Shown: positions 17,687 through 25,850 of the stretch, piece by piece
Numbering within the stretch: the first letter of the stretch is position 1
Layout: every line of letters starts with the position of its first letter
Position numbers and translations under genes: made by a program
The notes under the pieces: model-generated
The model's database searches: none
What the model saw: only the letters and a program-made list of their open reading frames with translations
Told to the model about the DNA's origin: nothing
From: Frigoriglobus tundricola
GTDB taxonomy: Bacteria > Planctomycetota > Planctomycetia > Gemmatales > Gemmataceae
Direction of reading: 5' to 3'
Assembly (NCBI RefSeq): GCF_013128195.2
Contig: NZ_CP053452.2
Coordinates: 9,672,001 to 9,736,000 of the forward strand
DNA length: 64,000 bases

Positions 17687-18997
17687 TCAACCCTCCCGAT
17701 CCTCAGTCCCGCGAGTCGGAAGTGGAACCCGAGCAATGACCGTGGTGCCCCGGCCCGGGACCGACTCGATCACCAGCGTCCCGCCCAACAGGGTCAGACG
17801 CTCCCGGATCCCGAGCAAACCCACCCGACCCCCGGCCCACGCCGGGGCAGCCACCGATTCGGCGTCGAACCCGACCCCGTCGTCCTCGACCACCGCCGTC
17901 ACCAGACCTGGGGACAGCTGGAGGACGAGGCTCACCCGCCGCGCGCCCGAGTGCCGGATCACGTTCGTCAGCGTCTCCTGAACCACCCGGTAGAGGGCCG
18001 TTTCGACCGCTTGGGGCAGCCGCCCGGTGCCCCAGCCGACGGACTGGAAGTCGATCTCGATCCCGGACCGCTCGGCCCAGTCGTCGGCGTAGTTCGACAG
18101 GGCCGTCAGCAGCCCCAGGTCGTCCAGGGCCGTGGGCCGGAGGTCGCGTGCGAGCTGGTGGACCTCTCGTCCGATCCGGTCGGTGAGCTCCCGGAGCTGG
18201 GGCAGTTGCAGCCGGGCCGGTGACGGGTCGGGTGTCGTGGCCTCGAGCGTCTTTAGACCGAGGCCGAGCGCCGTCACCAGTTGCCCCATCTGGTCGTGCA
18301 GGTCGCGGGCGATGCGGCGGCGCTCGTCCTCCTGGGCGGTCGCCAGCAGTCGGAGCAGCTCCCGGCGGTCCACCTCGGCCGTCTCCCGGCTTCCGATCTC
18401 GGCCTGCAGTGCCGCGTTCGCCGCGGCCAACTCGCCGGTCCGTTCGGCCACGCGGCCCTCCAAAAGGTGTTGGGCCTCGCGCAGTCGGGCGTTGAGCGCT
18501 CCCGTTTCCTCCATGAGTTCGTGCTGCCGGACCGACGAGAGGACGAGGGCCTCGTTCACCGCCGCCGCCTGGCTGCGGAAGACCGCCGTCTCGGTCGCGT
18601 CCGTCACCTGAATCATGACCCCCGCCGGGCGTTCGTCCGCTCCCAGGATCGCCCACACCGCGTACGACCAGTACACGGGGACCGATTGCGTGTGCCGGTG
18701 CTCCTGCTCGGCAAGCGTCTCGTGAAGCCCGGTGCGGAACACCCGGTCGAGCAGCGCCTGGCACCCGTTCCCTTCGCTTTCTGGGACAGTCTCGGCGAAC
18801 GGGCGCCCGACGAGATCCTTTCGTTCCCGCCCGACGAACCGAGCGAAGGCGGGGTTGACGTAGATCACGACGTGGGTGAGGCCCTCGACGGCGACCGTGG
18901 GCTGGGGCGACCGCTCGGACAGGTACCGGCAGATGCGCCGAAGTAGGGGCGTGTCCACCGAGGTGTCGAGTCCCAGTTCGGCATCCATCGCCAACAC
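17687..18997 (-). CDS. NarX-type sensor histidine kinase with PAS domain
   Basis: The 436-residue protein has an N-terminal PAS-like region (VEGLTHVVIYVNPAFARFVG), a coiled coil (about 150-215), a HisKA_3 dimerisation helix with ERRRIARDLHDQMGQ (His 234) and an HATPase domain (QETLTNVIRHSGA, DDGVGFD, GLLGIRERLTLLGG). This is the kinase type that usually pairs with NarL-type regulators, none of which is nearby. I prefer the GTG at 18997, which has GGAAG upstream and starts one base after the KaiC-like stop; ATG 18988 is the alternative. It is the third gene of an operon with the KaiC-like ATPase. Confidence 0.85.
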   Translation of the reverse strand: MLAMDAELGLDTSVDTPLLRRICRYLSERSPQPTVAVEGLTHVVIYVNPAFARFVGRERKDLVGRPFAETVPESEGNGCQALLDRVFRTGLHETLAEQEHRHTQSVPVYWSYAVWAILGADERPAGVMIQVTDATETAVFRSQAAAVNEALVLSSVRQHELMEETGALNARLREAQHLLEGRVAERTGELAAANAALQAEIGSRETAEVDRRELLRLLATAQEDERRRIARDLHDQMGQLVTALGLGLKTLEATTPDPSPARLQLPQLRELTDRIGREVHQLARDLRPTALDDLGLLTALSNYADDWAERSGIEIDFQSVGWGTGRLPQAVETALYRVVQETLTNVIRHSGARRVSLVLQLSPGLVTAVVEDDGVGFDAESVAAPAWAGGRVGLLGIRERLTLLGGTLVIESVPGRGTTVIARVPLPTRGTEDREG

Positions 18998-20488
18998 CTA
19001 TTCTTCCGGTTCCGGTACCACCAGGTCGAGAGGTTCGGGCACCCCTGTGGTGAGACCGTGGTAGCCCGTCAGCCGCTCACCGATACGCAACCCTTCCGAC
19101 GTGATCTGGTACTCGCAAATGTCCTTGCTGTGGTCCCCGGCCCGCACCTTAACGACCATAATCACCTTGCGGAGTTGGCCGTCGATCTCCACGTACCTGA
19201 GTCGAATAATGTCGTCACTCAGGAACGAGATCGAGTAGGGACTGAGCGCCAGTTCGGTGAAGGTCTCGGTCACCTCAACGGTACTGACGATCGTGACCCC
19301 GGTCCGCGTCACGGCCCCGATCATCCGGTAGAGCGACTCTCGGAAGTCGGTGCGGAAGCCGGGGGCCAAAGCCATCTCGAACCCCGCCAGCGAATCGATC
19401 ACCAGCCGCTTCGCTCCGGTCCGTGCCACCACGTCGAGGATCTCACGCATCGCCTCGTCAACCGACAGGTCGAGGGGGCGCAGGTAGATGATGCTGAGTT
19501 TGCCGTCGCGCTGTGGCTGCGTAAAATCCATACCGAGGCTGGCGGCCCGGCCCGCGTACTCCTCCGGGCGCTCCTCGAAGATGGCCACGATCCCCGGTTC
19601 CCCGAGTCGGAGGCCCTCGGCGATGAACTGGCTCGCGAACACCGACTTCCCCGCCCCCGACGGTCCCACCACCAGCAGGCTGTCGCCCTCGGGGATGCCG
19701 CCGCCGAGCATCGCGTCCAGTCCGGGTACGCCGCACGGGAGCCGCCGCCGCTCGCGGGCCTTCGCCGTCCGCCCGGTGAGGCCGAAGTTGCGCGGGAACG
19801 CCTGCACGCCGTCCTCGGTGATGCGGAACGTGTGCAAGCCCGGGACCGACGCCTGGCCCCGGAGCTTCATGACCTGGAGCTTCCGGACGATCGAGTTCCG
19901 CTCGACCTGCTGGTACAGCCAGAACAATCCGTCGGCCACGGTGAACACGGGGTTGTCTCGGACCTCGCCTTCGGTGTACTCCCCGATGAGGAACGTGGTC
20001 GCCTGCCAACTCGTGAGGTGGAGGGCGAGGCGCTGGATGAACCCCTGGAGTTCCGCTTCTCCGGTTCCGCCCACGGCCTTTCGGACGACCGTTCGGAACG
20101 AGTCCACCACCACGACGGCGGGGTGAGTTGCCTCGACCTCTTTGATGATTTCCGCCAGGACGGCCTCCAGATCCTGCTCCAACACGACTTGACTCAGGTT
20201 GACGAACCGGACAGCGGTGTTCAGCTTGGCCGGGTCGAAGAACTTGAACTGCTGCTGGTACCGGAGCATCTTCAGGGCCGGTTCACCGAGCACGGTGAAA
20301 TACAAGGCCGGGCGCTCCGGGGTGGCGTTGGCGAACACCACCTGGTGGGCGAGGGTCGACTTCCCTCCGCCGGGGCTCCCGGCGATGATGTTGAACGAGT
20401 ATTCGGGTAAGCCGCCGCCCAGGATCTCGTCCAGGCCGGGCACCCCGGTCGGCAGCTTCCGAATCGTCACTCGGTCTTCCGCGCTCAT
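18998..20488 (-). CDS. KaiC-like double-domain ATPase
   Basis: The 496-residue protein has two RecA/KaiC domains. Domain 1 opens LPTGVPGLDEILGGGLP with Walker A GSPGGGKST (37-45) and Walker B VVVVDSFRT. Domain 2 repeats PCGVPGLDAMLGGGIP with Walker A GPSGAGKS (about 274-281) and LVIDSLAGFE. This is the layout of KaiC-family ATPases, but without a KaiA or KaiB gene nearby, so a clock role is not implied; such proteins in non-cyanobacteria often pair with histidine kinases. The ATG overlaps the upstream stop by four bases, and the kinase follows at once. Confidence 0.88.
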   Translation of the reverse strand: MSAEDRVTIRKLPTGVPGLDEILGGGLPEYSFNIIAGSPGGGKSTLAHQVVFANATPERPALYFTVLGEPALKMLRYQQQFKFFDPAKLNTAVRFVNLSQVVLEQDLEAVLAEIIKEVEATHPAVVVVDSFRTVVRKAVGGTGEAELQGFIQRLALHLTSWQATTFLIGEYTEGEVRDNPVFTVADGLFWLYQQVERNSIVRKLQVMKLRGQASVPGLHTFRITEDGVQAFPRNFGLTGRTAKARERRRLPCGVPGLDAMLGGGIPEGDSLLVVGPSGAGKSVFASQFIAEGLRLGEPGIVAIFEERPEEYAGRAASLGMDFTQPQRDGKLSIIYLRPLDLSVDEAMREILDVVARTGAKRLVIDSLAGFEMALAPGFRTDFRESLYRMIGAVTRTGVTIVSTVEVTETFTELALSPYSISFLSDDIIRLRYVEIDGQLRKVIMVVKVRAGDHSKDICEYQITSEGLRIGERLTGYHGLTTGVPEPLDLVVPEPEE

Positions 20489-20916
20489 GGTTGTTCCCCA
20501 CTTCCCGCATCCGCTCCGGTTACGGTCTCATCGGGCCAAACGTCGCGTACGAGGCGCAGTGTGAGCGGTTCGCCGATGAAAGTGACCAACAGGTCGAGTA
20601 GTCTGGCGACGATCGTGTCCCCAGCCCCGCTCTCCACCCCCTCGTCGGGCTGAAGTCCTTCGAGACCTTCCAGCCTACCATCGGCGCACACCTGCGCGAC
20701 TGCGAGCGAGGGCACTTCGGTTTTCGCAATTGCCAGCGCCCGCGACATGAGGGATCGGAAGCCGGCGACCCCGGCCAACCGCACGAGCGGCGCGCGCAGC
20801 CGGTGGCACACCCGTACAGCGGCACTAGGGTACGCGCCCGGGGATGTGTCGCGCGCCGCTTCGAGGGCGATCAGCCGCCTGGCGAGGTCTCGGATTGCGG
20901 GCGTGACCGTACTCAT
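20485..20916 (-). CDS. Unknown protein, first gene of the KaiC operon
   Basis: I place the start at ATG 20916 (MSTVTPAIRDLARRLIALE); upstream codons do not look coding. The 143 residues show a helical first half, VRLAGVAGFRSLMSRALAIAK, a middle with ADGRLEGLEG, and an amphipathic end (TIVARLLDLLVTFIGEPLTLRLV). No family is recognised. The four-base overlap with the KaiC-like gene suggests coupled translation and perhaps a physical partner. Confidence 0.65.
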   Translation of the reverse strand: MSTVTPAIRDLARRLIALEAARDTSPGAYPSAAVRVCHRLRAPLVRLAGVAGFRSLMSRALAIAKTEVPSLAVAQVCADGRLEGLEGLQPDEGVESGAGDTIVARLLDLLVTFIGEPLTLRLVRDVWPDETVTGADAGSGEQP

Positions 20917-21240
20917 CGTGGGTGTTTCCCGCCGGGCCGGAGCCAACTGACTCGGGTCCATGCGGCTCCCGCGCGCGGTCCAAGATGCTAGTGGGACCGT
21001 GCATCGCACCCTGGCATCCGGAGTCCCGAACACGCAAGTTGCACTCCTCAAGATACTGAAACCGCACTGCCACAACTCGGTTCAATAATGTTAAGGGGAT
21101 TCAAACACGAACGGACCAACCGGCGAAAGTGGAGTGAAGACCGATGGGACGGAGAGACGGGGACGCATCTGTTGCCCGACGTCTGGGCCAAACAGCACCT
21201 CCCCGCCAGCCACTGAGTTCCCAACTCGCCTCGCCCGAAC
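20917..21240. other. Intergenic stretch upstream of the KaiC operon
   Basis: About 320 bases between the KaiC operon and the end of the cassette-type gene at 21241. It must contain the operon promoter, but no clear boxes stand out. No gene or strong hairpin is seen. Confidence 0.4.
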
Positions 21241-21588
21241 TCAACGCACACCCGCGCCGCCCATTCCGTGGGCGCATCCAGAGAACCTGCCCTCCGTGTT
21301 CGTCCGGCATCGCACCCTGGTCAGGTTCACCTTGTCGCCGGTGACGACGCCGAACCAGTGCTCCAGGGCCGTCGCGCTCTCGGTGCGGATCGCCCGCACC
21401 AGGTCCGCGTTGACCCACAGCCCGCTGCCGCCCGGTTCGCACCGCGGTTGGACGCGTGGCCAAGGGATGCGGGCGGCGCTCATGGTGGTGACGGTGCAGT
21501 CGCGGTCACGGTACAGGCAGGTGACGACTTCGCCGCGTTTGACAGCGGGCGCACTGTAGGTGCCGATGAGGGGCGGGGCGGAGGGCAT
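21241..21588 (-). CDS. Unknown cassette-type protein (cassette a)
   Basis: The 115-residue protein starts [20 protein letters not shown] and contains [11 protein letters not shown] and [27 protein letters not shown], the latter with a helix-turn-helix flavour. It follows the partial attC-like site 21604-21633 by only 15 bases. No function is assigned. It is the last gene seen in the leftward array. Confidence 0.55.
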   Translation of the reverse strand: MPSAPPLIGTYSAPAVKRGEVVTCLYRDRDCTVTTMSAARIPWPRVQPRCEPGGSGLWVNADLVRAIRTESATALEHWFGVVTGDKVNLTRVRCRTNTEGRFSGCAHGMGGAGVR

Positions 21589-21603
21589 AAAGGGAGTTTA
21601 CTT

Positions 21604-21633
21604 GGCCGGGTCCGGTGCAGCGTGTGGTTCGGC
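21604..21633 (-). repeat. attC-like site, left half only
   Basis: On the minus strand GCCGAAC, a 5-base spacer and GCTGCACCGGACCCGGCC match the first half of the complete sites at 22085, 22680 and 23313. The second half is missing, and cassette gene a starts 15 bases later, so the site seems to have been cut by a deletion. Confidence 0.65.
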
Positions 21634-21678
21634 TCTGGAACACCGTGGTCGCCGGCTGCCACGTGGGCGCGGACGGCG

Positions 21679-22062
21679 TTAGTCGAAGTCGAAGAAGGTG
21701 ACCTCCAGCACACGGCCGGTGTCGGGGTCGAAGCGGACCTGTAACCGGCTCCCCCACTCGAACGGCCCGGATCCAAACAGACCCCCTTGCTCAAGTTGGT
21801 ACTCCAGAAGGTGGCCGGGCGACTCCTGGTCCCCCGGGCCGAGTAGCGCCACCACCTCCGCCCAGGTCCGGTTGACGAGCAAATGGCTGTGGTTCAGATC
21901 GCCGGCCATCCGCATCCGCTGGCGGGCATCGCCGGCCCGCCAGCGCTCGGCCTCGAAGGGGCGGGACGAGTACAACAGGCACTCCGCAGCCAGGGCAACG
22001 ATCGGCCCGCCGACCGCGACAGCTATAGTGGCTACGCAGACGATGTATCTCGCCCGACCCAT
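21679..22062 (-). CDS. Unknown exported or membrane-anchored cassette protein (cassette b)
   Basis: The ATG at 22062 has GGAGG upstream and lies 22 bases after the complete attC-like site. The 127-residue protein starts with a hydrophobic segment (YIVCVATIAVAVGGPIVALA) that could be a signal peptide or membrane anchor. The rest includes HLLVNRTWAEVVALLGPGDQESPG and ends RVLEVTFFDFD. No family is recognised. Confidence 0.6.
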   Translation of the reverse strand: MGRARYIVCVATIAVAVGGPIVALAAECLLYSSRPFEAERWRAGDARQRMRMAGDLNHSHLLVNRTWAEVVALLGPGDQESPGHLLEYQLEQGGLFGSGPFEWGSRLQVRFDPDTGRVLEVTFFDFD

Positions 22063-22084
22063 CGCGCCTCCATTCGACTCTCTT

Positions 22085-22174
22085 GCCGAACGTTACAGCT
22101 CACCGGCCGCGCACAACGCGATACCGTCAGGAAACAACGCATGTGCAGCGGTCCGGTGCAGCGTGAGGTTCGGC
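22085..22174 (-). repeat. attC-like recombination site, complete (90 bp)
   Basis: Minus-strand order: GCCGAAC (R''), 5-base spacer, GCTGCACCGGACC (L''), variable centre, GGCCGGTGAGC (L'), 6-base spacer TGTAAC, GTTCGGC (R'). L'' carries two bases with no partner in L' (G in GCTGCACC, A in CCGGACC). These are the parts of an integron attC site. R'' begins two bases after the stop of cassette gene c. Confidence 0.75.
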
Positions 22175-22176
22175 CC

Positions 22177-22662
22177 TCAATCGAGTCGATGGAGTGGGAC
22201 GCGGATCTCCAACTTGTCGGCTCCGGGACTGACCCGCCGAACGGACACCTGGAACTCCGGTTGATCCAATATTGCCGGCTCGGTGATGAGGTAACCAGGG
22301 GCCGATACGCGGAACGACCAGCGCGGCATGTAGACCGAGCGGATGTGGGTGAACCCCAGCCCGCTGTCCTCCCCCACCACCCAGTTGTTTCGGCACACCC
22401 GGCAGGCCGAACCGTTGGTGTCGGTAGGGAGGGCGAATCCGCCCGCTTCCCGTTCCTGATCAGCGCCCGTGTACCACCCGCCCCCAGAGCGCACAGTGAC
22501 CTCAGCGCCCGTGATCGGCACGCCGGAGCCGGCATCCACCACAACGAACTGCACTTCAAGGTCCGTGCCCCCGACCCAGTACACACGACCGGAGTCGATC
22601 GCACCCAGGGCGAGAGCGACCACAACGACCCCGAGCAACACGCGCAGTGTCCACTTGCTCAT
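22177..22662 (-). CDS. Exported protein with carboxypeptidase-regulatory-like fold (cassette c)
   Basis: I choose ATG 22662, which has GAAGGGCGG upstream and lies 18 bases after an attC-like site. The 161 residues start with a membrane segment (WTLRVLLGVVVVALALGAI), followed by FVVVDAGSGVPITGAEVTVRSGGGW, the opening of a transthyretin / carboxypeptidase regulatory-like beta-sandwich, and a CRVC pair near 100. It is probably secreted or anchored outside the cytoplasm. The specific role is unknown. Confidence 0.65.
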   Translation of the reverse strand: MSKWTLRVLLGVVVVALALGAIDSGRVYWVGGTDLEVQFVVVDAGSGVPITGAEVTVRSGGGWYTGADQEREAGGFALPTDTNGSACRVCRNNWVVGEDSGLGFTHIRSVYMPRWSFRVSAPGYLITEPAILDQPEFQVSVRRVSPGADKLEIRVPLHRLD

Positions 22663-22679
22663 TGGTCCGCCCTTCTGTG

Positions 22680-22793
22680 GCCGAACGATCCAGCTCACCG
22701 GCCCGGCCGTGACTCCAGTAACACACGCGGATGCACAGTGAGCAATGAGAAACAGAACAGATGGCCGGGTCCGTGTGCAGCGCAGGGTTCGGC
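22680..22793 (-). repeat. attC-like recombination site, complete (114 bp)
   Basis: On the minus strand it runs from GCCGAAC (22793) to GTTCGGC (22680) with paired inner arms containing ACCCGGCC and GGCCGGGCCGGTGAGC, and unpaired spacers of 5-6 bases next to both outer boxes. It separates cassette genes d and c. Confidence 0.75.
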
Positions 22794-22834
22794 TCGATGA
22801 TCCTCGCCCTCTTTTCCTTCACCACGGGTGCGGT

Positions 22835-23296
22835 CTACGAGCTGGGAACCTCCAACACGATCACCCGCCCCGCGGCCACCGCTTGCGCCCAGTCCCTCTC
22901 GTCTAGCCACGGCGTCTCGTTGTCTCGGACCGTGTGGAAGCGCACCACCGGGTTGTCATCCGCGCAGAAGTAGACGCGGAAGCGACGACCGGGGAAGTCC
23001 CGCGCTAGTTTCGCCTGCCAGCTCTGCGCGATGAGCGTGCCCGCCTCGAAGGCGGCAAGGAAATCGGGATGCGCGGCGTCGTAGTACCCGCGCCCGGGGT
23101 CCGAGCCATCGAGACCAGCGCCGTGCTCCACGAAGTCCAGCACATGGACGTGGTTGCAGAACGCCTCCGCGGCCGTGAGATCCCCGAAACAACCCAAGCC
23201 CGCCGGGTCGACTTCGTGGAGGAAGACCCCGCCCCCGACCTCCACGAAGGAGGGCCAAGCGACGCGAAGGATCGCTACTGCGTTTCTTGCCTTCAC
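22835..23296 (-). CDS. Unknown cassette protein (cassette d)
   Basis: The open frame extends upstream to 23566, but those codons are attC sequence. I choose GTG 23296, 16 bases after the site, with GAGGAAGGCGGGG upstream. The 153-residue protein includes FGDLTAAEAFCNHVHVLDFVEH, AHPDFLAAFEAGTLIAQSW and a YFCADDNPVVRFHTVR segment. No family is recognised and no signal peptide is evident. Confidence 0.55.
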   Translation of the reverse strand: MKARNAVAILRVAWPSFVEVGGGVFLHEVDPAGLGCFGDLTAAEAFCNHVHVLDFVEHGAGLDGSDPGRGYYDAAHPDFLAAFEAGTLIAQSWQAKLARDFPGRRFRVYFCADDNPVVRFHTVRDNETPWLDERDWAQAVAAGRVIVLEVPSS

Positions 23297-23312
23297 GAAC
23301 CCCGCCTTCCTC

Positions 23313-23425
23313 GCCGAACGATACAGCTCACCGGCCCGGCCGCGATGCCCGCGACCAACACGGACAACCGAGGACCAACGGGAAACAAGGCAGACGGCCG
23401 GGTCCGGTGCAGCGCCAGGTTCGGC
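23313..23425 (-). repeat. attC-like recombination site, complete (113 bp)
   Basis: Minus strand: GCCGAAC, spacer CTGGC, GCTGCACCGGACCCGGCC, variable centre, GGCCGGGCCGGTGAGC, spacer TGTATC, GTTCGGC. The inner arms pair fully except for the unpaired G and A in the first arm, the two extrahelical bases typical of attC sites. Cassette gene d starts 16 bases downstream. Confidence 0.78.
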
Positions 23426-23479
23426 TTTTGGGCACCCGCCCCGCGACCACGCCTTTATCCCACGCGGACGCGCCGCGAG

Positions 23480-23529
23480 TAACGGGAAACAAGCTACGTG
23501 GCCGGGTCCGGTGCCACGCGGGGTTCGGC
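23480..23529 (-). repeat. attC-like site, left part, overlapping the end of cassette gene e
   Basis: GCCGAAC (23529-23523), a spacer, GCACCGGACCCGGCC and GTTTCCCGTT match the first half of the next site. No right half is seen before the complete site at 23425, so a cassette between the two sites may have been lost. The sequence supplies the last codons and stop of gene e. Confidence 0.6.
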
Positions 23530-24177
23530 TTTGGGGTACGGGACGTGACGGTGAATCCGCTCCCACAACTCAACGAACCCCGCCATGTCCCGGTTGTTCT
23601 CCTCCCGGGCAATGCTATACGGGCCGTAGGCATGCACGGTCTTGACCTCCGCGCCGAAGCGTACCGAGATAAACCAGCAGGGCAAATCGGTGACGACCAT
23701 CGTCTCGTGGCTGTAGGAATCTCGGAAGCCGCGAAAACCGATCCGGTCCGCGAGCGCCAGAATCTCGTCCACATCGGCAGGGCGAAGTTGTACCGCTTCT
23801 CGCCGCAACTCGTCGCAATACATATTGGAACTGATGGCCAGAAAAATCTCCTGCCGCAGCCCCCCATCGTGGCTTATGGTGATTCGCCACCTTGAGAGGT
23901 CGTCGCTGAACCCCGGCATGACTTGGGCGGCAGCGATCACTTCTTGATCAGTCAGCGGGGCGTGCAGTGTCTCCACAGTACCTGAAACCGGCTCCCACTC
24001 GGCCCCATTTTCGGTTCGTCCAGCAACCCGAATCGCCTCGTCGCCGAAATCGTTTTGGACCTCGTGTGCCGCCGACCGTCCCGTTACCGGCGGTAATGGC
24101 GGCGTGGGGAAATGACAGTGGCCGCACGTTGCCCCGTCCCAAGCAAAGCTAAAGCCACATTGGGGGCAAGCGGACAT
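23494..24177 (-). CDS. Unknown protein with N-terminal zinc ribbon (cassette e)
   Basis: The 227-residue protein starts MSACPQCGFSFAWDGATCGHC, a four-cysteine zinc ribbon, followed by about 200 residues of unknown type (FLAISSNMYCDELRREAVQLRPADVDEIL; CWFISVRFGAEVKTVHAYGPYS). The ATG lies 18 bases after a GTTCGGC core at 24196. Its last nine residues (AEPRVAPDPAT) are encoded by the attC-like site, so the frame has been extended into the recombination site. Confidence 0.6.
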   Translation of the reverse strand: MSACPQCGFSFAWDGATCGHCHFPTPPLPPVTGRSAAHEVQNDFGDEAIRVAGRTENGAEWEPVSGTVETLHAPLTDQEVIAAAQVMPGFSDDLSRWRITISHDGGLRQEIFLAISSNMYCDELRREAVQLRPADVDEILALADRIGFRGFRDSYSHETMVVTDLPCWFISVRFGAEVKTVHAYGPYSIAREENNRDMAGFVELWERIHRHVPYPKAEPRVAPDPAT

Positions 24178-24195
24178 TTAGTGCGCCCTCTTGTG

Positions 24196-24202
24196 GCCGA
24201 AC
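24196..24202 (-). repeat. Isolated GTTCGGC core at the upstream end of the array
   Basis: The core has the same distance to the following gene start (18 bases to ATG 24177) as the cores of the complete sites. No matching left half was found upstream, so this is either a decayed site or a different type of junction. Confidence 0.4.
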
Positions 24203-24296
24203 AGTGATTATGCAGGTCCGGATAACACCGGTAATTCTCACGCTGATGCTAACGCGATTTGCCGGGGGAAGCAACGGCCGGTCGGGGAATGGCCCG

Positions 24297-24929
24297 TCAC
24301 CCTCCAGTGTTATGCCGACCGGGCGGCCGGCTATCACGGCCCGGTGATATGCGGACCGGCGCTCCCGCGGAACCTCGGACGGCCGCCAGCTTCTGGTCGG
24401 TGCGCCCGCTGACGCCGACGGCGGTAGCGACCCTGTCGCGGGTCTGGCCGGCGGAAGCTTCTGGCAATTTGCCAGAAGCTTGGCCCCCGGCCTTACCGCC
24501 TGCGCGCTTCCGCTCCTTCGCCTTCGGCTTCTGCTTCGCCTTCGCCTTCGGCTTCTCCAGCGCCTCAATCCGTTTCCCCAGTGCGATCAGTTCGGCCGTT
24601 GGCAGCGGCTCGCGAGCGATGTTCTCATCTCGCTCGGCCCGGCCCAGTTCGGGAACGGCGCGGTGCAGCACCTTCGTCGCACAGTCCACGCTGAATCCGC
24701 TCACGCCCACGATCTGGCCCATAATGGGGCGGGTTTCGCCTTTGGAAATCGGGTACGCAGAATTCTGCGTACCCGATTTCGCCCGCTCGCTTTTCTTGTC
24801 TCCACCGCCCTTGCTCATTCGCTCCTTGGCCTGCCGCTCGTGGATCTCCCGCGCCGCGCCCGCAACCATCGCCAGTTGCGACGGCGCGAAGTGACGCCGG
24901 CGCAAAGCGTCCGGGAAGAAGTGGAACAA
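24297..24929 (-). pseudogene. ParB-like protein remnant (helix-turn-helix part)
   Basis: The frame (210 residues) starts inside a known pattern: RRRHFAPSQLAMVAGAAREIHERQAKERM followed by GVSGFSVDCATKVLHRAVPELGRAE, which is the DNA-binding core of planctomycete ParB-like proteins. The N-terminal nuclease-like domain is absent. Later parts are a Lys/Ala/Pro-rich stretch (KPKAKAKQKPKAKER) and a second, weaker HTH-like segment (RDRVATAVGVSGRT). I take it as a truncated remnant. Confidence 0.5.
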
Positions 24930-25055
24930 CTACTGGCGAAACGAGCGTACCCGCTTCACATCGACTCTTCACGCCGGAACCCTTGCCGCACCCCGCCGAG
25001 ACAGTATTACCGATTTATAGACCGTAACACGCCGCCGCCGGACTCGGAGTCCCCC

Positions 25056-25850
25056 GTGACCCTTACCTTACGATGCTTGGCCCTCGCCTTCCTCGCCGTC
25101 GCGGGCGGCACCGCCGCCGCCCATGAGATCAAGGTGTTCAGCAGCCGCCACGCTCTCCCCGAGGCGGGGAAGGCCACGATCTTCCTGTCCTGGGGCCACC
25201 GGGTGCCGGTGGACGAACTGGTCGATGCCGCCCCCATCGAGCGGTACGACCTGATCGCGCCGGGCGGCGGCGTCACCGCGTTGAAGAAGGACGGCGTGTC
25301 CCTCCAGGCGAACGCGGTCGAACTGAAGGACGACGGGGTCCACACCGCCGTCGTCACTCGGAAGTCGAGCGTCTACACCTACGTCCTCGGCGACGACGAC
25401 GAGCGGCAACTCAAGCGCGGCCCGAAGACCGAACACACGAAAGCCAGGGTCGAGTCCGCGACCCGCTACCAGCAGGCCGGCAAAGCCCTGATCGTGGTCG
25501 GCAAGGCGGGTGACGCGGCCCCGAAGCCGGTCGGCCTGCCGGTCGAGATCAACCCGCTCGACGGCCCGGCGAAGTGGACCGCCGGTTCGGACGTTCGGTT
25601 CCAGATCGTCCTCGACGGCAAGCCGGTGCCGACCGCCGAGGTGCTGGCCCGCGAAGTGGGCTTCAAGCCCGACGATGCGTGGTCCTACGCGACGGAGTCG
25701 AACCGCAAGGGCGAGTTCACCGTCCGCCCGTCCAAGGCCGGCACCTGGGTCGTGAAGGTCAACGTCAAGAAACTGACGCAGGGGAAGACGCGGGAGGAAT
25801 ACGACTTCGACTCGTACACAGCCACGCTGACACTGGAGGTGCGACCATGA
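25056..25850 (+). CDS. Exported DUF4198 protein
   Basis: GTG at 25056 with CGGAG upstream opens a signal peptide (LRCLALAFLAVAGGTAAA) followed by HEIKVFSSRHALPEAG. The 264 residues match the DUF4198 layout of two beta-sandwich parts with GLPVEINPLDGP, VRFQIVLDGKPVPTAEVLAREVG and FTVRPSKAGTWVVKV. DUF4198 proteins are periplasmic and in some bacteria accompany nickel or cobalt uptake; the role here is unknown. It is the first of seven same-strand genes, and its stop overlaps the next start (ATGA). Confidence 0.8.
   Translation: MTLTLRCLALAFLAVAGGTAAAHEIKVFSSRHALPEAGKATIFLSWGHRVPVDELVDAAPIERYDLIAPGGGVTALKKDGVSLQANAVELKDDGVHTAVVTRKSSVYTYVLGDDDERQLKRGPKTEHTKARVESATRYQQAGKALIVVGKAGDAAPKPVGLPVEINPLDGPAKWTAGSDVRFQIVLDGKPVPTAEVLAREVGFKPDDAWSYATESNRKGEFTVRPSKAGTWVVKVNVKKLTQGKTREEYDFDSYTATLTLEVRP

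Noticed and set aside
19058-20410. 450-residue plus-strand frame opposite the KaiC-like gene
   Set aside because: No motif, and the minus strand has two complete Walker motifs and tight operon spacing.
23297-23566. Upstream extension of cassette gene d
   Set aside because: The extra codons are attC-like repeat sequence; a GTG with a ribosome site lies directly after the site.
21241-24929. An integron integrase gene near the cassette array
   Set aside because: No frame nearby shows tyrosine recombinase motifs; the only integrase is the phage-type one at 58915.
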